The notes below the pieces were generated by a model, which did no database searches, was not told the DNA's origin, and saw only the letters and a list, made by a program, of their open reading frames with translations. From Legionella yabuuchiae (lineage in GTDB: Bacteria; Pseudomonadota; Gammaproteobacteria; Legionellales; Legionellaceae), in assembly GCF_900640115.1 (NCBI RefSeq), contig NZ_CAAAIW010000005.1:59963-123962 (forward strand): 64,000 nt of DNA, given 5' to 3'. Of the stretch, positions 1 through 9,937 are shown piece after piece (positions within the stretch are counted from its first letter, which is position 1; each line of letters begins with the position of its first letter). Position numbers and translations under genes: made by a program.

Positions 1-548
1 TGTGTGACCTCAATCGGAATACCGGCATCAGTTACATTGATGATTACTCGCCCTCCTTTCTTGGCCGTACCCCGAAAATCAATATTTTTTATGGCATACC
101 GTGCATTAACTGGGCGATTCGTTACAAAAATTTCTTTGCGCTGCGGAACGAGCTGCTCCGATTTGCCTTTGATCATTAAGCTATAGACATTGCCAGCAGT
201 GTGACCTGAATAAGCCACCGTATCCGACAAATCTAAAATCGCACGCACTCGATCCTTAACCGAGACAATACGGTATTTCACCAAAGAGGCAAGTTCAATG
301 TTCTTAAACTTATCTTGCGGGTCAAGCAAAGCTAACTGAGTATTGATAAAATCCAGCACAAGCCGCGGGGGTTTTTGAGTAATAAAACTCGCTGGCAATT
401 GTTCTAAGGGCTGTGCAAAACAAAAGTCGACCCGAATCCGATTATCGGGCATGGACTTGACCTTAACGGACTGTAATGCGTTATCTTTTGCATGCAGATT
501 AGTAAACGCTCCCGCAAGTAATAAGAGCACAATAATAAATTTTCTCAA
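1..548 (-). CDS. pilQ: Type IV pilus secretin PilQ, N-terminal part (runs off the window)
   Basis: The outer-membrane secretin is the pore through which the type IV pilus leaves the cell. Only about 182 N-terminal residues lie in the window. No ATG is available between the in-frame stop that also ends pilP (588-590) and this reading frame; the start is read as TTG at 548, with a strong AGGGAGA ribosome site about 7 bases upstream. The first 20 residues (MRKFIIVLLLLAGAFTNLHA) form a signal peptide. The next hundred look like an AMIN domain (VRVDF-like, then LVLDF, LDL), the peptidoglycan-binding module found at the start of PilQ. It follows pilP by about 40 bases as the last visible gene of the pilMNOPQ operon. 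The secretin core and the downstream neighbours are outside the window. Confidence 0.9.
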   Translation of the reverse strand, partial: MRKFIIVLLLLAGAFTNLHAKDNALQSVKVKSMPDNRIRVDFCFAQPLEQLPASFITQKPPRLVLDFINTQLALLDPQDKFKNIELASLVKYRIVSVKDRVRAILDLSDTVAYSGHTAGNVYSLMIKGKSEQLVPQRKEIFVTNRPVNARYAIKNIDFRGTAKKGGRVIINVTDAGIPIEVT

Positions 549-587
549 AGCGATCTCCCTTTTGAGAATTACTAAGGAATGTGATCG

Positions 588-1145
588 TCACGTTCCCTCA
601 GGTTTATTAAGCTTGAGCGTAGTGGGTCTTTTTTCCCACTTACCGCCAACTTGTACCGTTTCTACCAGCTTAATTGTATCGTTTGTAATTTGAGTAATTT
701 GTCCGAAATTCTTCCCCATATAATCGCCAGCCTTCACGCGTGTAATTAATCCATCTGGCTGACTAATGAGTCCCCAAGTTGTTGAGTTCACCTTGACGAT
801 CCCAACAAACTTCAATGCGTCTAGAGGAAAGACTTCTAAAGGTTGTTTTGGCCGATTAATATTTGGCGCTTGAATATCTTCTGTTTCAGCCACCTTTATC
901 GGCTTAAATGGACTCCGTCTAATTGGCTGCTCAGGGTAAGTGAATTTCTTAGGCGCTTCAAATTCTGGAATAGGTTCAATTGGTTTCGAAGGTCTTGATT
1001 TAACTTCCTGCATGTAGTTTCTTAGTTCCGTATCATCTGGACCACAGCCTGCTAAAATAGCGCTCAAGCATACAAATACAAACCAGCTTAACCGTTGTCG
1101 GCGACACAAAATAGCTTTAAGACTGTAAGTTTTATTGTATGTCAT
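588..1145 (-). CDS. pilP: Type IV pilus assembly lipoprotein PilP
   Basis: Inner-membrane lipoprotein that links the PilN/PilO platform to the PilQ secretin. The 185-residue product has a signal sequence ending in a lipobox (ILAGC, lipidated Cys about residue 34). A proline-rich flexible linker follows (about 38-100), then a compact C-terminal beta domain (about 100-180) with the LEVFPLDALKFVGI and TRVKAGDYMGKNFG motifs usual for PilP. The start overlaps the pilO stop by four bases (ATGA), so translation is probably coupled. Family assignment is secure from the motifs together with operon position. Confidence 0.95.
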   Translation of the reverse strand: MTYNKTYSLKAILCRRQRLSWFVFVCLSAILAGCGPDDTELRNYMQEVKSRPSKPIEPIPEFEAPKKFTYPEQPIRRSPFKPIKVAETEDIQAPNINRPKQPLEVFPLDALKFVGIVKVNSTTWGLISQPDGLITRVKAGDYMGKNFGQITQITNDTIKLVETVQVGGKWEKRPTTLKLNKPEGT

Positions 1146-1738
1146 AAGGTTTTATACCGGTAAATTTTTGCTGTCATTTGCATAATGAGTTGATCACCTG
1201 ATTTTTTTTGTTTCTCAGTCGTGGCTGGTTCAATGACAAAGTCATGAATGGTAACAATTCGCCCAAGCTGAGCTACCCGACTTAAAAAAACAGCCAGTTG
1301 GTGATAATTGCCTACTACGGATATTTTTATAGGAAGCTCTATATAAAAATCATGTTGAATTTCAGGCATCGGGGCAAACAATTCAAAGGTTAAACCACTG
1401 GATAACCCCATTCTTGAAATATCTTCCAATAAACCAGGCATTTCATGTTTCAAGGGTAATTGTTTCAGCATCATGCCAAAACGACCCTCCATAATTTCCA
1501 TTTGATTGCGATACGCTCGAAGATTAGCGGCTTTATGCTGAGTACGCTCGAACTCTGTCCGTAGCTCCTGTTCTTGTTGCTGCAAAGACTCATACTGTTC
1601 CAAATTAGATTTGATGATAAACCAATACCCGAGACCTAGGATCAAAAGCGCAGCAACAACAATTGCTGCTATCTTAATTTGTTTTGGCCATTGTCCAATA
1701 TTTTCTAATGTTAGTTCATTTAGGCTGAGGTTTTTCAT
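1142..1738 (-). CDS. pilO: Type IV pilus inner-membrane platform protein PilO
   Basis: A 198-residue bitopic protein with a short cytoplasmic N-terminus, one membrane helix (about 22-42) and a coiled coil rich in Gln/Glu (about 44-85). The C-terminal ferredoxin-like periplasmic domain contains the typical PGLLEDISRMGLSSGL and LPIKISVVGNYHQLAVFLSR segments. In the known complex PilO pairs with PilN and couples the cytoplasmic PilM ring to PilP/PilQ. The start codon directly abuts the pilN stop, so the genes form one transcript. Length is normal for the family. Confidence 0.95.
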   Translation of the reverse strand: MKNLSLNELTLENIGQWPKQIKIAAIVVAALLILGLGYWFIIKSNLEQYESLQQQEQELRTEFERTQHKAANLRAYRNQMEIMEGRFGMMLKQLPLKHEMPGLLEDISRMGLSSGLTFELFAPMPEIQHDFYIELPIKISVVGNYHQLAVFLSRVAQLGRIVTIHDFVIEPATTEKQKKSGDQLIMQMTAKIYRYKTL

Positions 1739-2296
1739 TCACCACACCGTTTGTTTAGGGCCAAGGATAAAACTCAATTTAAAGGTATTATCTACATTGT
1801 CTGGTGAGTCCTTTGCCTTTTTAATTTCCGTAAGTTCTGGTGATTGAATCCATTGGTTGGCTTCAATACTTCTCATGAGCTCTGAAATATTAGTATTGGA
1901 CTCAGCATAACCAAAGAGCGTTACTTTATCACCCTCACGTTCGATCTGAGTAAGATAAACTCCTTTTGGTAATACGTTTACTAGTTCATCGAACATACGT
2001 ACAGTTAAGATGCGTGTGGCTTGCAACTTTTGAATGATACTCATTCTAGCAATCAGAGCCTCGCGCAGCTTTTTAAGCTCTTCAATTTCTTTAATCTGCG
2101 CTTTCAAACGAGAAATTTCGGTTTGTAATAGTTGATTACGATTGGTTTGAGCTTCAATTAAATTTTTTGCATACATATTCCATAAAAATACAATAATTGC
2201 TGCCGCGGCTAACCCCACCCCAAGGTATACCGAAAATTCCTTTTTTTCTTTTTCGCGCCTAGCTTCACGCCATGGCAATAAATTGATTTCAGTCAT
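1739..2296 (-). CDS. pilN: Type IV pilus inner-membrane platform protein PilN
   Basis: A 185-residue protein that starts with the conserved cytoplasmic INLLPWRE peptide (residues 4-11), which in characterised systems docks into PilM. A membrane helix follows (about 21-43), then a long coiled coil (about 45-95) and a periplasmic domain (from about 110) beginning VNVLPKGVYLTQIEREGD. It lies about 120 bases downstream of pilM and abuts pilO. Product length and motif order match PilN of gammaproteobacteria. Confidence 0.95.
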   Translation of the reverse strand: MTEINLLPWREARREKEKKEFSVYLGVGLAAAAIIVFLWNMYAKNLIEAQTNRNQLLQTEISRLKAQIKEIEELKKLREALIARMSIIQKLQATRILTVRMFDELVNVLPKGVYLTQIEREGDKVTLFGYAESNTNISELMRSIEANQWIQSPELTEIKKAKDSPDNVDNTFKLSFILGPKQTVW

Positions 2297-2347
2297 TAAT
2301 CAATCCTATACTTTAAGGATGTCTCCTAACTTAGAGCCTCTCTCTAG

Positions 2348-3418
2348 TTATTTTCTTTCTGAAGCTCTTAGCGCTAAACCACAGGCTACTAAATAGGTTG
2401 GTGAATCTTTATACAATTGATCCGGGTTAACTTTTTTAGTCACGTCCATGTGTTTAAATGGATTTGCAATTTGTGTTGGGATATTAATATGTTCTTGCAG
2501 TACTCGTGCTAAATCTGGTAGCTTCGCAACTCCGCCAGCTAACAAAATATAATCAACTAACGTATAGTGTGTGGATGAAAAAAAGACCTGCAATCCACGC
2601 TTAATCTGTAGCAGAATTAATTCGATGAATGGCTGCAATATTTCATTTTGATAATCTTCAGGTAAAGTTCCTTCCTCCAAAGCCTTCTCAGCCTCTTCCC
2701 TTCCCATCCCATAGGTTTCCATGATGGATTGAATCAGTCGTTCCCCCCCAAACTCTTCTTCACGCGCAAAAATAATTTTCTTGCCTGAAAGTACAAAAAA
2801 ATGGGTAAACACGGCACCAATGTCAATGATGGCGATTACTTTATTTTCTTCTTCGGCAGGTAGATCCGATGCCAAAAGATGGGCAACTCGTTCAACGGCG
2901 TATGATTCGACATCTACAATAACTGCTTCCAGTCCTGCGCGGGTTATCGTCTCAACGCGTTTACTAACATTCTCGCTACGAGATGCAACGATGAGAACAT
3001 CTTGCATGGCCGTGTTTTTGACTGAAGGACCAATAATATTAAAATCAATATTAATTTCATCAATCGGATAAGGAATATATTTATCAGCTTCTATAACTAC
3101 GAGCTCTTCTATCTCATCTTCAGTCAAGCCTTGGTGCACTTGTATTGTGCGACTAATCGCCAAGGAATCTGGAACCGCCACCGCTGCTTTCCTTGAACTT
3201 AAGCGTGCTTGAGCCAGTAACGAACGAATAGCATCCGATACGGAATCAACGTTTTTGACAATCGCCCCTTCCATGGCCTGTTCGGGAAGCTTAACAAAAC
3301 CGTAACCATCAAGAGAGTACTTACTGCCACTTGAAGAAATTTCAACAATTTTGACAGACGTCGAACTAATATCTACGCCAAGAATGGTTCGCTGTCGAGG
3401 GCTTAGCAGTTTGAACAC
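2348..3418 (-). CDS. pilM: Type IV pilus actin-like assembly ATPase PilM
   Basis: Cytoplasmic actin-fold protein that binds the PilN N-terminal peptide. The frame is open from an ATG at 3472, but that start would add 18 residues unlike the family. A GTG at 3418 has AAGGAG upstream and gives the usual beginning FKLLSPRQRTILGVDISS, so 356 residues is preferred. Phosphate-loop-like motifs are visible: GVDISSTSVK near residue 14, AIIDIGA near 210 and LAGGVAKL near 295. It is the first gene of the pil operon and divergent from the uncharacterised gene at 3704. A degenerate palindromic repeat fills the gap upstream and may carry or insulate the promoter. Confidence 0.93.
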   Translation of the reverse strand: MFKLLSPRQRTILGVDISSTSVKIVEISSSGSKYSLDGYGFVKLPEQAMEGAIVKNVDSVSDAIRSLLAQARLSSRKAAVAVPDSLAISRTIQVHQGLTEDEIEELVVIEADKYIPYPIDEINIDFNIIGPSVKNTAMQDVLIVASRSENVSKRVETITRAGLEAVIVDVESYAVERVAHLLASDLPAEEENKVIAIIDIGAVFTHFFVLSGKKIIFAREEEFGGERLIQSIMETYGMGREEAEKALEEGTLPEDYQNEILQPFIELILLQIKRGLQVFFSSTHYTLVDYILLAGGVAKLPDLARVLQEHINIPTQIANPFKHMDVTKKVNPDQLYKDSPTYLVACGLALRASERK

Positions 3419-3471
3419 TTGCCTTGTCTCCTTATTATGGCAATAAAATATCCATAGACCCCTGATGCACA

Positions 3472-3558
3472 TGCCCGTGATCGTTCAAAATGCGTGATTT
3501 ATACCACACAAAAAATCATATCGCCTAAACTATCGCATTTTGAAGTCTCTTGGGTATA
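3472..3558. repeat. Family 1 palindromic repeat, degenerate copy D
   Basis: The left arm is CCCGTGATCGTTCAAAATGC and the right arm, read back, begins TATACCCAAGAGACTTCAAA. These are the two ends of the same element seen complete at 12229-12385 and 55720-55883. Here the core is deleted or replaced by about 30 unrelated bases and the right arm has drifted. It sits between divergent pilM and the gene at 3704. Identity with the other copies is seen directly; loss of its centre is inferred. Confidence 0.7.
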
Positions 3559-3703
3559 TTAACGTAAGTTATTAAAAAATGAAATTTTTATCCTGTCTAA
3601 GGGTATGAAATTAACAATTGCTTCATCCATTCTTGCGCACATAGCCTGCATTGCACTATAGTGGGTGTTGAAAATCTGTGCGTTTGTGATCTAAGGAGTA
3701 GCT

Positions 3704-4399
3704 ATGCTGGATTTAAATGATTTAAAGCACGCCCTGTTAACGGTGGTTATTCGATATCACAGTGAAGTCAAAGACTGCCCACTCGAACGAGAAGAAGCTG
3801 AAACTAAAGCCGATAATATTTTAAAAGATATTACGACCCCCTTTGAACACCATCTGAAACAATTGGTTGATGAAGCCGTCAAGAGCGCTCCGACTCATCT
3901 AAACTTATTAACTTATCTCTCCAAAATCATGGTACTGCTTCATTCGGTAACCAATCCAATCGATAATGTATCTGAGGCATTGTTTTCGAAATTAAATGAA
4001 CTGATAACAGGCATTCGGCAATTACAAACACTAAATTCTAGCAGCACTGTTCTATTTAGGCATGGAGAGGAGGAATATCCTTGTTATGGCCATGCTCCAC
4101 GATTAGGGGCATCGGGCTCACGCCTAGGAAAGCTCTTAAATGAAGAAGTGTTAATGCGATTAGGTTTGAATGTAAACTCTTCCAATGAAAAAATCGAAAA
4201 AATATTAAGTCAACTAAAACTTGCGCACCAGAAACAATTGGAATTAATGCACTATCGAACAAGAGAGTTTATCTATAAGCCTTTGACCTTTGCTCCGCGA
4301 TTAGGCTTTGGAGGGTTGTTTTTTTCATTATTTGCACCCCCACCGTGCCTGGCAGAGGAGCAAGCATCTGGCGAACAAGCGGCTCCTTTCAGCAAATAA
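3704..4399 (+). CDS. Uncharacterised cytosolic protein, 231 residues
   Basis: I do not recognise a family. The product is mostly predicted helical, with charged heptad-like stretches (residues 1-110 and 145-190) and no signal peptide. A Gly/Phe-rich hydrophobic segment near the end (GFGGLFFSLFAPPP, about 200-215) is followed by an acidic, small-residue tail (LAEEQASGEQAAPFSK). The start is supported by AAGGAG seven bases upstream. It lies alone between divergent pilM and ponA. The acidic 'EE..E' pattern within the last 15 residues resembles the E-block of Dot/Icm-secreted proteins, but that is only a hint. It could equally be a lineage-specific housekeeping protein. Confidence 0.7.
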   Translation: MLDLNDLKHALLTVVIRYHSEVKDCPLEREEAETKADNILKDITTPFEHHLKQLVDEAVKSAPTHLNLLTYLSKIMVLLHSVTNPIDNVSEALFSKLNELITGIRQLQTLNSSSTVLFRHGEEEYPCYGHAPRLGASGSRLGKLLNEEVLMRLGLNVNSSNEKIEKILSQLKLAHQKQLELMHYRTREFIYKPLTFAPRLGFGGLFFSLFAPPPCLAEEQASGEQAAPFSK

Positions 4400-4460
4400 T
4401 TCGCATCCAGGCTAGAATTCAAGATATAATATTGTCAATTAAATTATCGTGATCATCTAG

Positions 4461-6827
4461 ATGAATAAAACTGCTTATTTTTGGCGCAAGGGCCTTTGGG
4501 CTCTTATCAGTTTATTTTTTATTGGCCTTGTCTCATTGAGCCTGCTTTATCTCTACTTGCAAAGTCAATTACCTAACGTCGACTCTTTAAAAACGGTGCA
4601 ATTGCAAGTTCCTTTGCGTATTTACACTCAAGATGGATTACTCATTCAAGAATATGGCGAAAAAAGACGCATACCCGTAAGCTATGAAAACATTCCTCCC
4701 ATGTTGATTCACGCCGTGCTAGCCACAGAAGATCAGCGTTTTTTTGAGCACCCTGGCGTTGATGTTCTTGGGCTCGGCCGTGCTGCAATTCGCATGATCC
4801 AAACTGGCACAAAGTCACAAGGTGGAAGTACCATTACTATGCAGGTGGCCAGAAATTTTTTCTTGGATCGCGAAAAAACTTTTTTAAGAAAGTTCAATGA
4901 AATTCTATTGGCCATTAAAATTGACCAAGAACTAAGTAAAGAAAAAATATTAGAACTGTACCTAAATAAAATTTACTTAGGAAATCGAGCCTATGGTGTG
5001 GGGGCCGCCTCGCATGTTTATTATGGCAAACCATTGAATGAACTCAGTCTTGCTCAATTAGCCATGATCGCTGGATTGCCTCAAGCCCCTTCGACTCAAA
5101 ACCCTATCGCGAACCCTTTGGCCGCAAAAAAACGACGCGATCATGTTCTTGAGCGATTGCTAGAAGAAAAATACATTAGCGAAGATGAATATCATCAAGC
5201 CATTAATGAACCTCTAACGGCAAAATACCATGGCGCTACGCTGGATGTAGATGCGCCTTATGTGGCTGAGATGATCCGCCAGTCTTTATATGATCACTTT
5301 GGCCCTGATGCTTACACGAAAGGCTATAAAGTGTATACCACCATTAAAGGGCCTATGCAGAAAGCGGCAAATCAAGTTATCGAAGAGAATTTGATTGCCT
5401 ACGATAAGCGTCATGGGTATCGCGGACCCGTTGCAAAATTGGGAAGCTTAGATGAACTGTCAGAAGATAAACTTCATAAGAATTTACTGCAATATCCGAT
5501 TATTAGCGATCTTCAGCCTGCTATTGTCGTCGATGTTCAATACCGAGAAGCTAAAGCCATTAATCGCATTGGGCAGACGGTTACCATTCCCTGGGAAGGC
5601 TTATCCTGGGCTAGACCCGCTCTTAAAAAAGGTTGGGTAGGTAAGCAACCCGCAGAAGCTTCCAACGTTGTTTCAGTGGGTGATGTCATTTATATCCGAA
5701 AGCATCAGGATACTTGGCACTTAGCTCAGATCCCCAAAGTCGAAGCCGCTTTAGTTGCGTTAAACCCTAAAAACGGTGCAATTGAAGCATTGGTAGGTGG
5801 ATTTCATTTTGAGCGCAGTAAATTTAATCGTGCGACCCAATCAAGCCGCCAGCCAGGTTCGAGTTTTAAGCCATTTGTATATGCGGCCGCTTTAAACAAA
5901 GGATATACCTTGTCCACTATGGTCAATGATGCTCCTATTGTAGTCGACGATCCCAGTCAGCCAAATTTATGGCGCCCTCACAATGATAACCGTAAGTTTA
6001 ATGGCCCCATGCGCTTGAAAGAAGGATTAGTTCGCTCGCGGAATATGGTTTCTATACGTATTCTTGATGATATTGGCATTGATTACGCCGTAGATTTTAT
6101 TTCTCGATTTGGATTCCATAAAGAGCATCTCCCACGTGCGTTATCTTTAGCGCTAGGAAGCCTTGCTGTTAGCCCTCTGGATATGGCAGCAGCGTATGCC
6201 GTGTTTGCCAACGGGGGGCATAAAATTGAGCCTTTCTTAATTGACCGAATTACTGATAATGAAGGCAAGGTATTGCTACAAGCAAAGCCTGTCATAGCGT
6301 GCGGCAATCAATGCGAGGAACAAAACATTGATCCAGATTTAGTAGCGCCTCAAATCATTCCTGAAGACATCGCCTTTTTAATGGACTCTGCCCTTAAAAG
6401 CGTGGTTCAGCACGGTACGGCTAGAGGAGCTAAGGTTTTAAATCGCCAAGATATCGCGGGAAAAACAGGAACCACAAATGATAAGGTAGACGCATGGTTT
6501 GCTGGCTATCAAAATGAACTCGTGGTTACCGCTTGGGTTGGGTTTGATACCCCCACCCCACTTCATGAATATGCATCGCAATTAGCACTTCCTTTATGGG
6601 TTGATTTCATGAAAGTCGCATTAAAAGATATCCCCGAACAACACACCAAAATACCTGAGAATATTATATCGTTACGTATTAATCCCAAAACAGGTTTAAT
6701 CGTGCCTGATAATGATCCCGAGGCTATCGTTGAATATTTTCGTGAAGAAGAAGTGCCTGTTTCAGACGACGACACTTCAAGTGCGTTTACTTCACAAAGT
6801 TATGAAACTCAGGAGCATTTATTTTAG
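4461..6827 (+). CDS. ponA: Bifunctional penicillin-binding protein 1A
   Basis: A class A PBP that polymerises lipid II and cross-links peptidoglycan during elongation. The 788-residue product has an N-terminal membrane anchor (about 11-33) and a GT51 transglycosylase domain with catalytic Glu90 in ATEDQRFFEHPG, plus the GGSTITMQ and LNKIYLG motifs. An OB-like insert follows, then the transpeptidase with SSFK (catalytic Ser467, Lys470), SRN and KTGTT motifs. Length is close to E. coli PBP1a. The position next to divergent pilM is the standard gammaproteobacterial arrangement. No strong ribosome site is visible at the ATG; the start is chosen because the membrane anchor begins immediately after it. 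Confidence 0.96.
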   Translation: MNKTAYFWRKGLWALISLFFIGLVSLSLLYLYLQSQLPNVDSLKTVQLQVPLRIYTQDGLLIQEYGEKRRIPVSYENIPPMLIHAVLATEDQRFFEHPGVDVLGLGRAAIRMIQTGTKSQGGSTITMQVARNFFLDREKTFLRKFNEILLAIKIDQELSKEKILELYLNKIYLGNRAYGVGAASHVYYGKPLNELSLAQLAMIAGLPQAPSTQNPIANPLAAKKRRDHVLERLLEEKYISEDEYHQAINEPLTAKYHGATLDVDAPYVAEMIRQSLYDHFGPDAYTKGYKVYTTIKGPMQKAANQVIEENLIAYDKRHGYRGPVAKLGSLDELSEDKLHKNLLQYPIISDLQPAIVVDVQYREAKAINRIGQTVTIPWEGLSWARPALKKGWVGKQPAEASNVVSVGDVIYIRKHQDTWHLAQIPKVEAALVALNPKNGAIEALVGGFHFERSKFNRATQSSRQPGSSFKPFVYAAALNKGYTLSTMVNDAPIVVDDPSQPNLWRPHNDNRKFNGPMRLKEGLVRSRNMVSIRILDDIGIDYAVDFISRFGFHKEHLPRALSLALGSLAVSPLDMAAAYAVFANGGHKIEPFLIDRITDNEGKVLLQAKPVIACGNQCEEQNIDPDLVAPQIIPEDIAFLMDSALKSVVQHGTARGAKVLNRQDIAGKTGTTNDKVDAWFAGYQNELVVTAWVGFDTPTPLHEYASQLALPLWVDFMKVALKDIPEQHTKIPENIISLRINPKTGLIVPDNDPEAIVEYFREEEVPVSDDDTSSAFTSQSYETQEHLF

Positions 6828-6891
6828 TTCGGAATACTCCTGAGTCCATGGGTATCGAGTCTGTTGATTTTAGCGATTTTCCGCTCTAGCT

Positions 6892-6913
6892 ACCCGTTTG
6901 CTTGCAAACGGGT
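6892..6913. terminator. Hairpin between convergent ponA and ald
   Basis: A perfect 9-bp stem ACCCGTTTG / CAAACGGGT with a four-base loop lies between the two convergent stops. It has no long U-tract on either strand, so it is a plausible but weak bidirectional terminator. Confidence 0.4.
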
Positions 6914-6927
6914 TACATAAATTTCTT

Positions 6928-8046
6928 TCATGCTGTGAGTGCATCGGTTGCGGTTACATAGTCATAGCCTAAATCACGCGCAACCGCTTCATACGTGATC
7001 ATACCTTTATGCACATTTAAGCCATTTAATAAATGTCCGTCACTTAGCAATGCGAGTTTAATTCCTTTCGTTACTAAACTGATTACGAAGGGCAATGTGG
7101 CATTGTTTAATGCAAAGGTAGAAGTTTTAGGAACAGCTCCAGGCATATTCGCAACGCAGTAATGCACGACATTTTCCTCTACGTAGGTTGGCTCTTGATG
7201 CGTTGTGGGACGACTTGTTTCAAAGCAACCGCCTTGATCGATCGCCACATCCACCACCACGGATCCAGGACGCATGGCTTTTAGCATCTCGCGGGTTACG
7301 AGTTTTGGTGCAGCCGCTCCAGGCACTAACACAGCCCCGATGACTAAATCAGCCGCGGTCACATATTTTTCTGTGGCTTCAACGGTAGCATAAATGGTGT
7401 TTAATTTAGATCCGAATTGAAAATCAAGTTCTCGTAAACGTGGCAACGATTTATCAAGTACGGTGACGTGAGCTTCCATTCCCATCGCCATACGCACTGC
7501 ATTCGTTCCTACTACACCACCACCAATGACCACAACATCTGCTGGCGCAACGCCTGGTACTCCACCGAGCAAAACACCACTTCCACCTTGAGCCATTTCC
7601 AAGCAGTGGGCGCCGGCTTGGATAGACATGCGACCAGCCACTTGGGACATGGGCGTTAATAGAGGTAATCCACCATCATTCTGCGTAACCGTTTCATAGG
7701 CAATTGCCGTTACCCCTGATTCCTTGAGTAATCGTGTTTGTTGGGGATCGGGGGCTAAATGCAAATAAGTAAAAATAGCTTGATTTTCTCGAAGTTGTTT
7801 ACATTCCACAGGTTGCGGCTCTTTTACTTTAACAATCAAGTCTGAGCGTGCAAAAATCTCCTCAGCAGAATCTGCAATGTTAGCCCCTGCCCCTTGATAT
7901 TCTTCATCGGTAATGCCAATGCCTATGCCTGCATTTTTCTCAACTAGAACCTGTCCACCATGCCTTATTACTTCTCGCACACTAGCTGGAACGAGACCCA
8001 CACGATTTTCTTGAGGCTTTATTTCTTTTGGTACACCTACTAACAT
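6928..8046 (-). CDS. ald: Alanine dehydrogenase
   Basis: NAD-dependent oxidative deamination of L-alanine to pyruvate and ammonia, or the reverse. The ATG at 8046 with GGAG upstream is preferred to the TTG six bases earlier; it gives 372 residues, the normal length. With this numbering the substrate residues Lys75 and His96 fall exactly where they are in characterised alanine dehydrogenases. The NAD-binding loop GGGVVG is at 175-180. It begins 12 bases after the etfA stop, so it is probably co-transcribed with etfB-etfA. This would link alanine oxidation to the electron-transfer flavoprotein operon (inference). Confidence 0.95.
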   Translation of the reverse strand: MLVGVPKEIKPQENRVGLVPASVREVIRHGGQVLVEKNAGIGIGITDEEYQGAGANIADSAEEIFARSDLIVKVKEPQPVECKQLRENQAIFTYLHLAPDPQQTRLLKESGVTAIAYETVTQNDGGLPLLTPMSQVAGRMSIQAGAHCLEMAQGGSGVLLGGVPGVAPADVVVIGGGVVGTNAVRMAMGMEAHVTVLDKSLPRLRELDFQFGSKLNTIYATVEATEKYVTAADLVIGAVLVPGAAAPKLVTREMLKAMRPGSVVVDVAIDQGGCFETSRPTTHQEPTYVEENVVHYCVANMPGAVPKTSTFALNNATLPFVISLVTKGIKLALLSDGHLLNGLNVHKGMITYEAVARDLGYDYVTATDALTA

Positions 8047-8058
8047 AGTCAAACTCCA

Positions 8059-8994
8059 TTAGCGCTGTAACTGTTGAATTAATTCGGGAACGATTTCAAA
8101 TAAATCACCCACCAAGCCATAGTCTGCAATTTGAAAAATCGGAGCATCTTCATCTTTATTAATGGCCACAATCACTTTGGATTCTTTCATGCCTGCAAGA
8201 TGCTGCACCGCACCAGAGATACCAATAGCAATATATAAAGCCGGAGCAACCACTTTTCCGGTTTGACCAACCTGGTAATCATTAGGTGCAAATCCTGCAT
8301 CGACCGCTGCCCTGGAAGCACCAACGGCAGCTCCTAATGCATCGGCCAACGCTTCAATCATTTTAAAATGCTCAGCATTTTGTAATCCACGTCCACCTGA
8401 TACAACCACCCTTGCACTGCCTAATTCTGGCCGATTCGACTTGCTTAATTCCTGGCTAACAAATTGAGTATTGGTTAACGGAAATACTTTATCGATACGT
8501 TCAATACAACATGCTTCTTGCTCCCCTGTTACCGGCTCAAAAGCGGTCGCTCTGACGGTCAGTACCTTTTTCGAATCGAGAACCTTAACTGTTTCAATCG
8601 CATTTCCAGCATAAATGGGGTGCTCGAAGGTATCTTCATCAATAATTGCCGTTATATCCGATACTTGGGCAACATTTAATAATGCGGCTACCCGTGGAAG
8701 AATATTTTTGCCGAACGTGGATGAGCTAGCCATGATGATCTGAAACGAATCAGCCAACTCGACCAATACTTTACTGACATTTTCTGCTAGTTGGTGCTCG
8801 TAAACAGAATCATCCACACGCCAAACCGCTTCCACTCCGTTTAAAGTCGAAGCTTTTTTCGCGACTTCTTCACATTGACTTCCGACGACGAGCAACGTTG
8901 GCTTTTTTCCAAGCGTTAATGCTGCTGATACGATATTTTTTGTGGAAGGATGCATTTCCATATTATTATGTTCAACAAGTATTAATACGCTCAC
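8059..8994 (-). CDS. etfA: Electron transfer flavoprotein, alpha subunit
   Basis: FAD-carrying subunit of ETF, which passes electrons from acyl-CoA and other dehydrogenases to the quinone pool. The 311-residue product has the N-terminal ETF fold and the C-terminal FAD-binding segment with the signature [25 protein letters not shown] and [16 protein letters not shown]. The start is a GTG preceded by a purine-rich GGGAGGGA site. It follows etfB by 12 bases, the normal order. Confidence 0.95.
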   Translation of the reverse strand: MSVLILVEHNNMEMHPSTKNIVSAALTLGKKPTLLVVGSQCEEVAKKASTLNGVEAVWRVDDSVYEHQLAENVSKVLVELADSFQIIMASSSTFGKNILPRVAALLNVAQVSDITAIIDEDTFEHPIYAGNAIETVKVLDSKKVLTVRATAFEPVTGEQEACCIERIDKVFPLTNTQFVSQELSKSNRPELGSARVVVSGGRGLQNAEHFKMIEALADALGAAVGASRAAVDAGFAPNDYQVGQTGKVVAPALYIAIGISGAVQHLAGMKESKVIVAINKDEDAPIFQIADYGLVGDLFEIVPELIQQLQR

Positions 8995-9006
8995 AGTCCC
9001 TCCCTA

Positions 9007-9756
9007 TCAAAGCACCTTGGCTTCGTGTTTTAATTTGTTGACCAATTCTGAAACAGACTCTACCTTTATTCCACCGCTTCTCATAGGAGGCGCTTTAATA
9101 CTTAGAACATCCACATGTTGTTTTAAATTCAGATCTAAGTCGTTAAGACTAATTTTGTCAATTGACTTGCGCTTTGCTTTCATAATATTAGGCAAACTCG
9201 CGTAGCGAGGTTCATTTAAACGCAAATCTGTACTAATGACTGCCGGCATTGCCACCTTCAAGGTTTCAAGGCCCCCATCGATTTCTCTTGTTACAAGTAA
9301 TTGATCACCTTCGACTTGAATCTCTGAAGCAAATGTTGCCTGAGGCCAATCTAACAAAGCCGCCAGCATTTGTGGTGTTTGATTGTTATCTCCGTCAATC
9401 GATTGTTTACCCAATAAAATAAGTTGGGGCTGTATATCCCTTACCATTTTTTCGAGAATTTTAGCGATATTTAAGCTTTCAAGCGCTTTTTCGGTGTGAA
9501 CATGAAAGGCTCTATCTGCCCCTAATGCTAACCCGTGGCGCAATGTTTCCTGAGACGCATCAGGACCAATCGATACTAAAATCACCTCAGAGGCTACCCC
9601 TTTCTCGCGTAATCTTAACGCTTCTTCGATGGCTATTTCATCAAAGGGATTCATCGACATCTTTACATTGTGCGTTTCTACCCCTTTTCTATCAGGCTTT
9701 ATTCTTATTTTTACATAAGGATCGATTACCCGCTTTACTGCAATCAATATTTTCAT
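9007..9756 (-). CDS. etfB: Electron transfer flavoprotein, beta subunit
   Basis: Partner of EtfA; it binds AMP and contacts dehydrogenase partners. 249 residues beginning MKILIAVKRVIDPYVKIRI, with the family's DEIAIEEALRLRE, LGADRA and KQSIDGDNNQTPQMLAALL segments. The start has AGGA three bases before the ATG. First gene of the etfB-etfA-ald group. The 180 bases upstream hold no gene and probably the promoter. Confidence 0.95.
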   Translation of the reverse strand: MKILIAVKRVIDPYVKIRIKPDRKGVETHNVKMSMNPFDEIAIEEALRLREKGVASEVILVSIGPDASQETLRHGLALGADRAFHVHTEKALESLNIAKILEKMVRDIQPQLILLGKQSIDGDNNQTPQMLAALLDWPQATFASEIQVEGDQLLVTREIDGGLETLKVAMPAVISTDLRLNEPRYASLPNIMKAKRKSIDKISLNDLDLNLKQHVDVLSIKAPPMRSGGIKVESVSELVNKLKHEAKVL

Positions 9757-9937
9757 AGTTCCTCACTGGAAATATCGGTTAATTTTGATTTTGCCAGAGA
9801 TGAACGCAAAAAGGAAATCGTCGTCCGCAGCGTTTGCGGCGACCCTACACTCAAAAACCACACTGGCCTGATTTGCTCACAGAACATCTCTTGAGAGAAT
9901 AGACCTTGACCGAGCATGATTCACAAGGTGAAAATAA

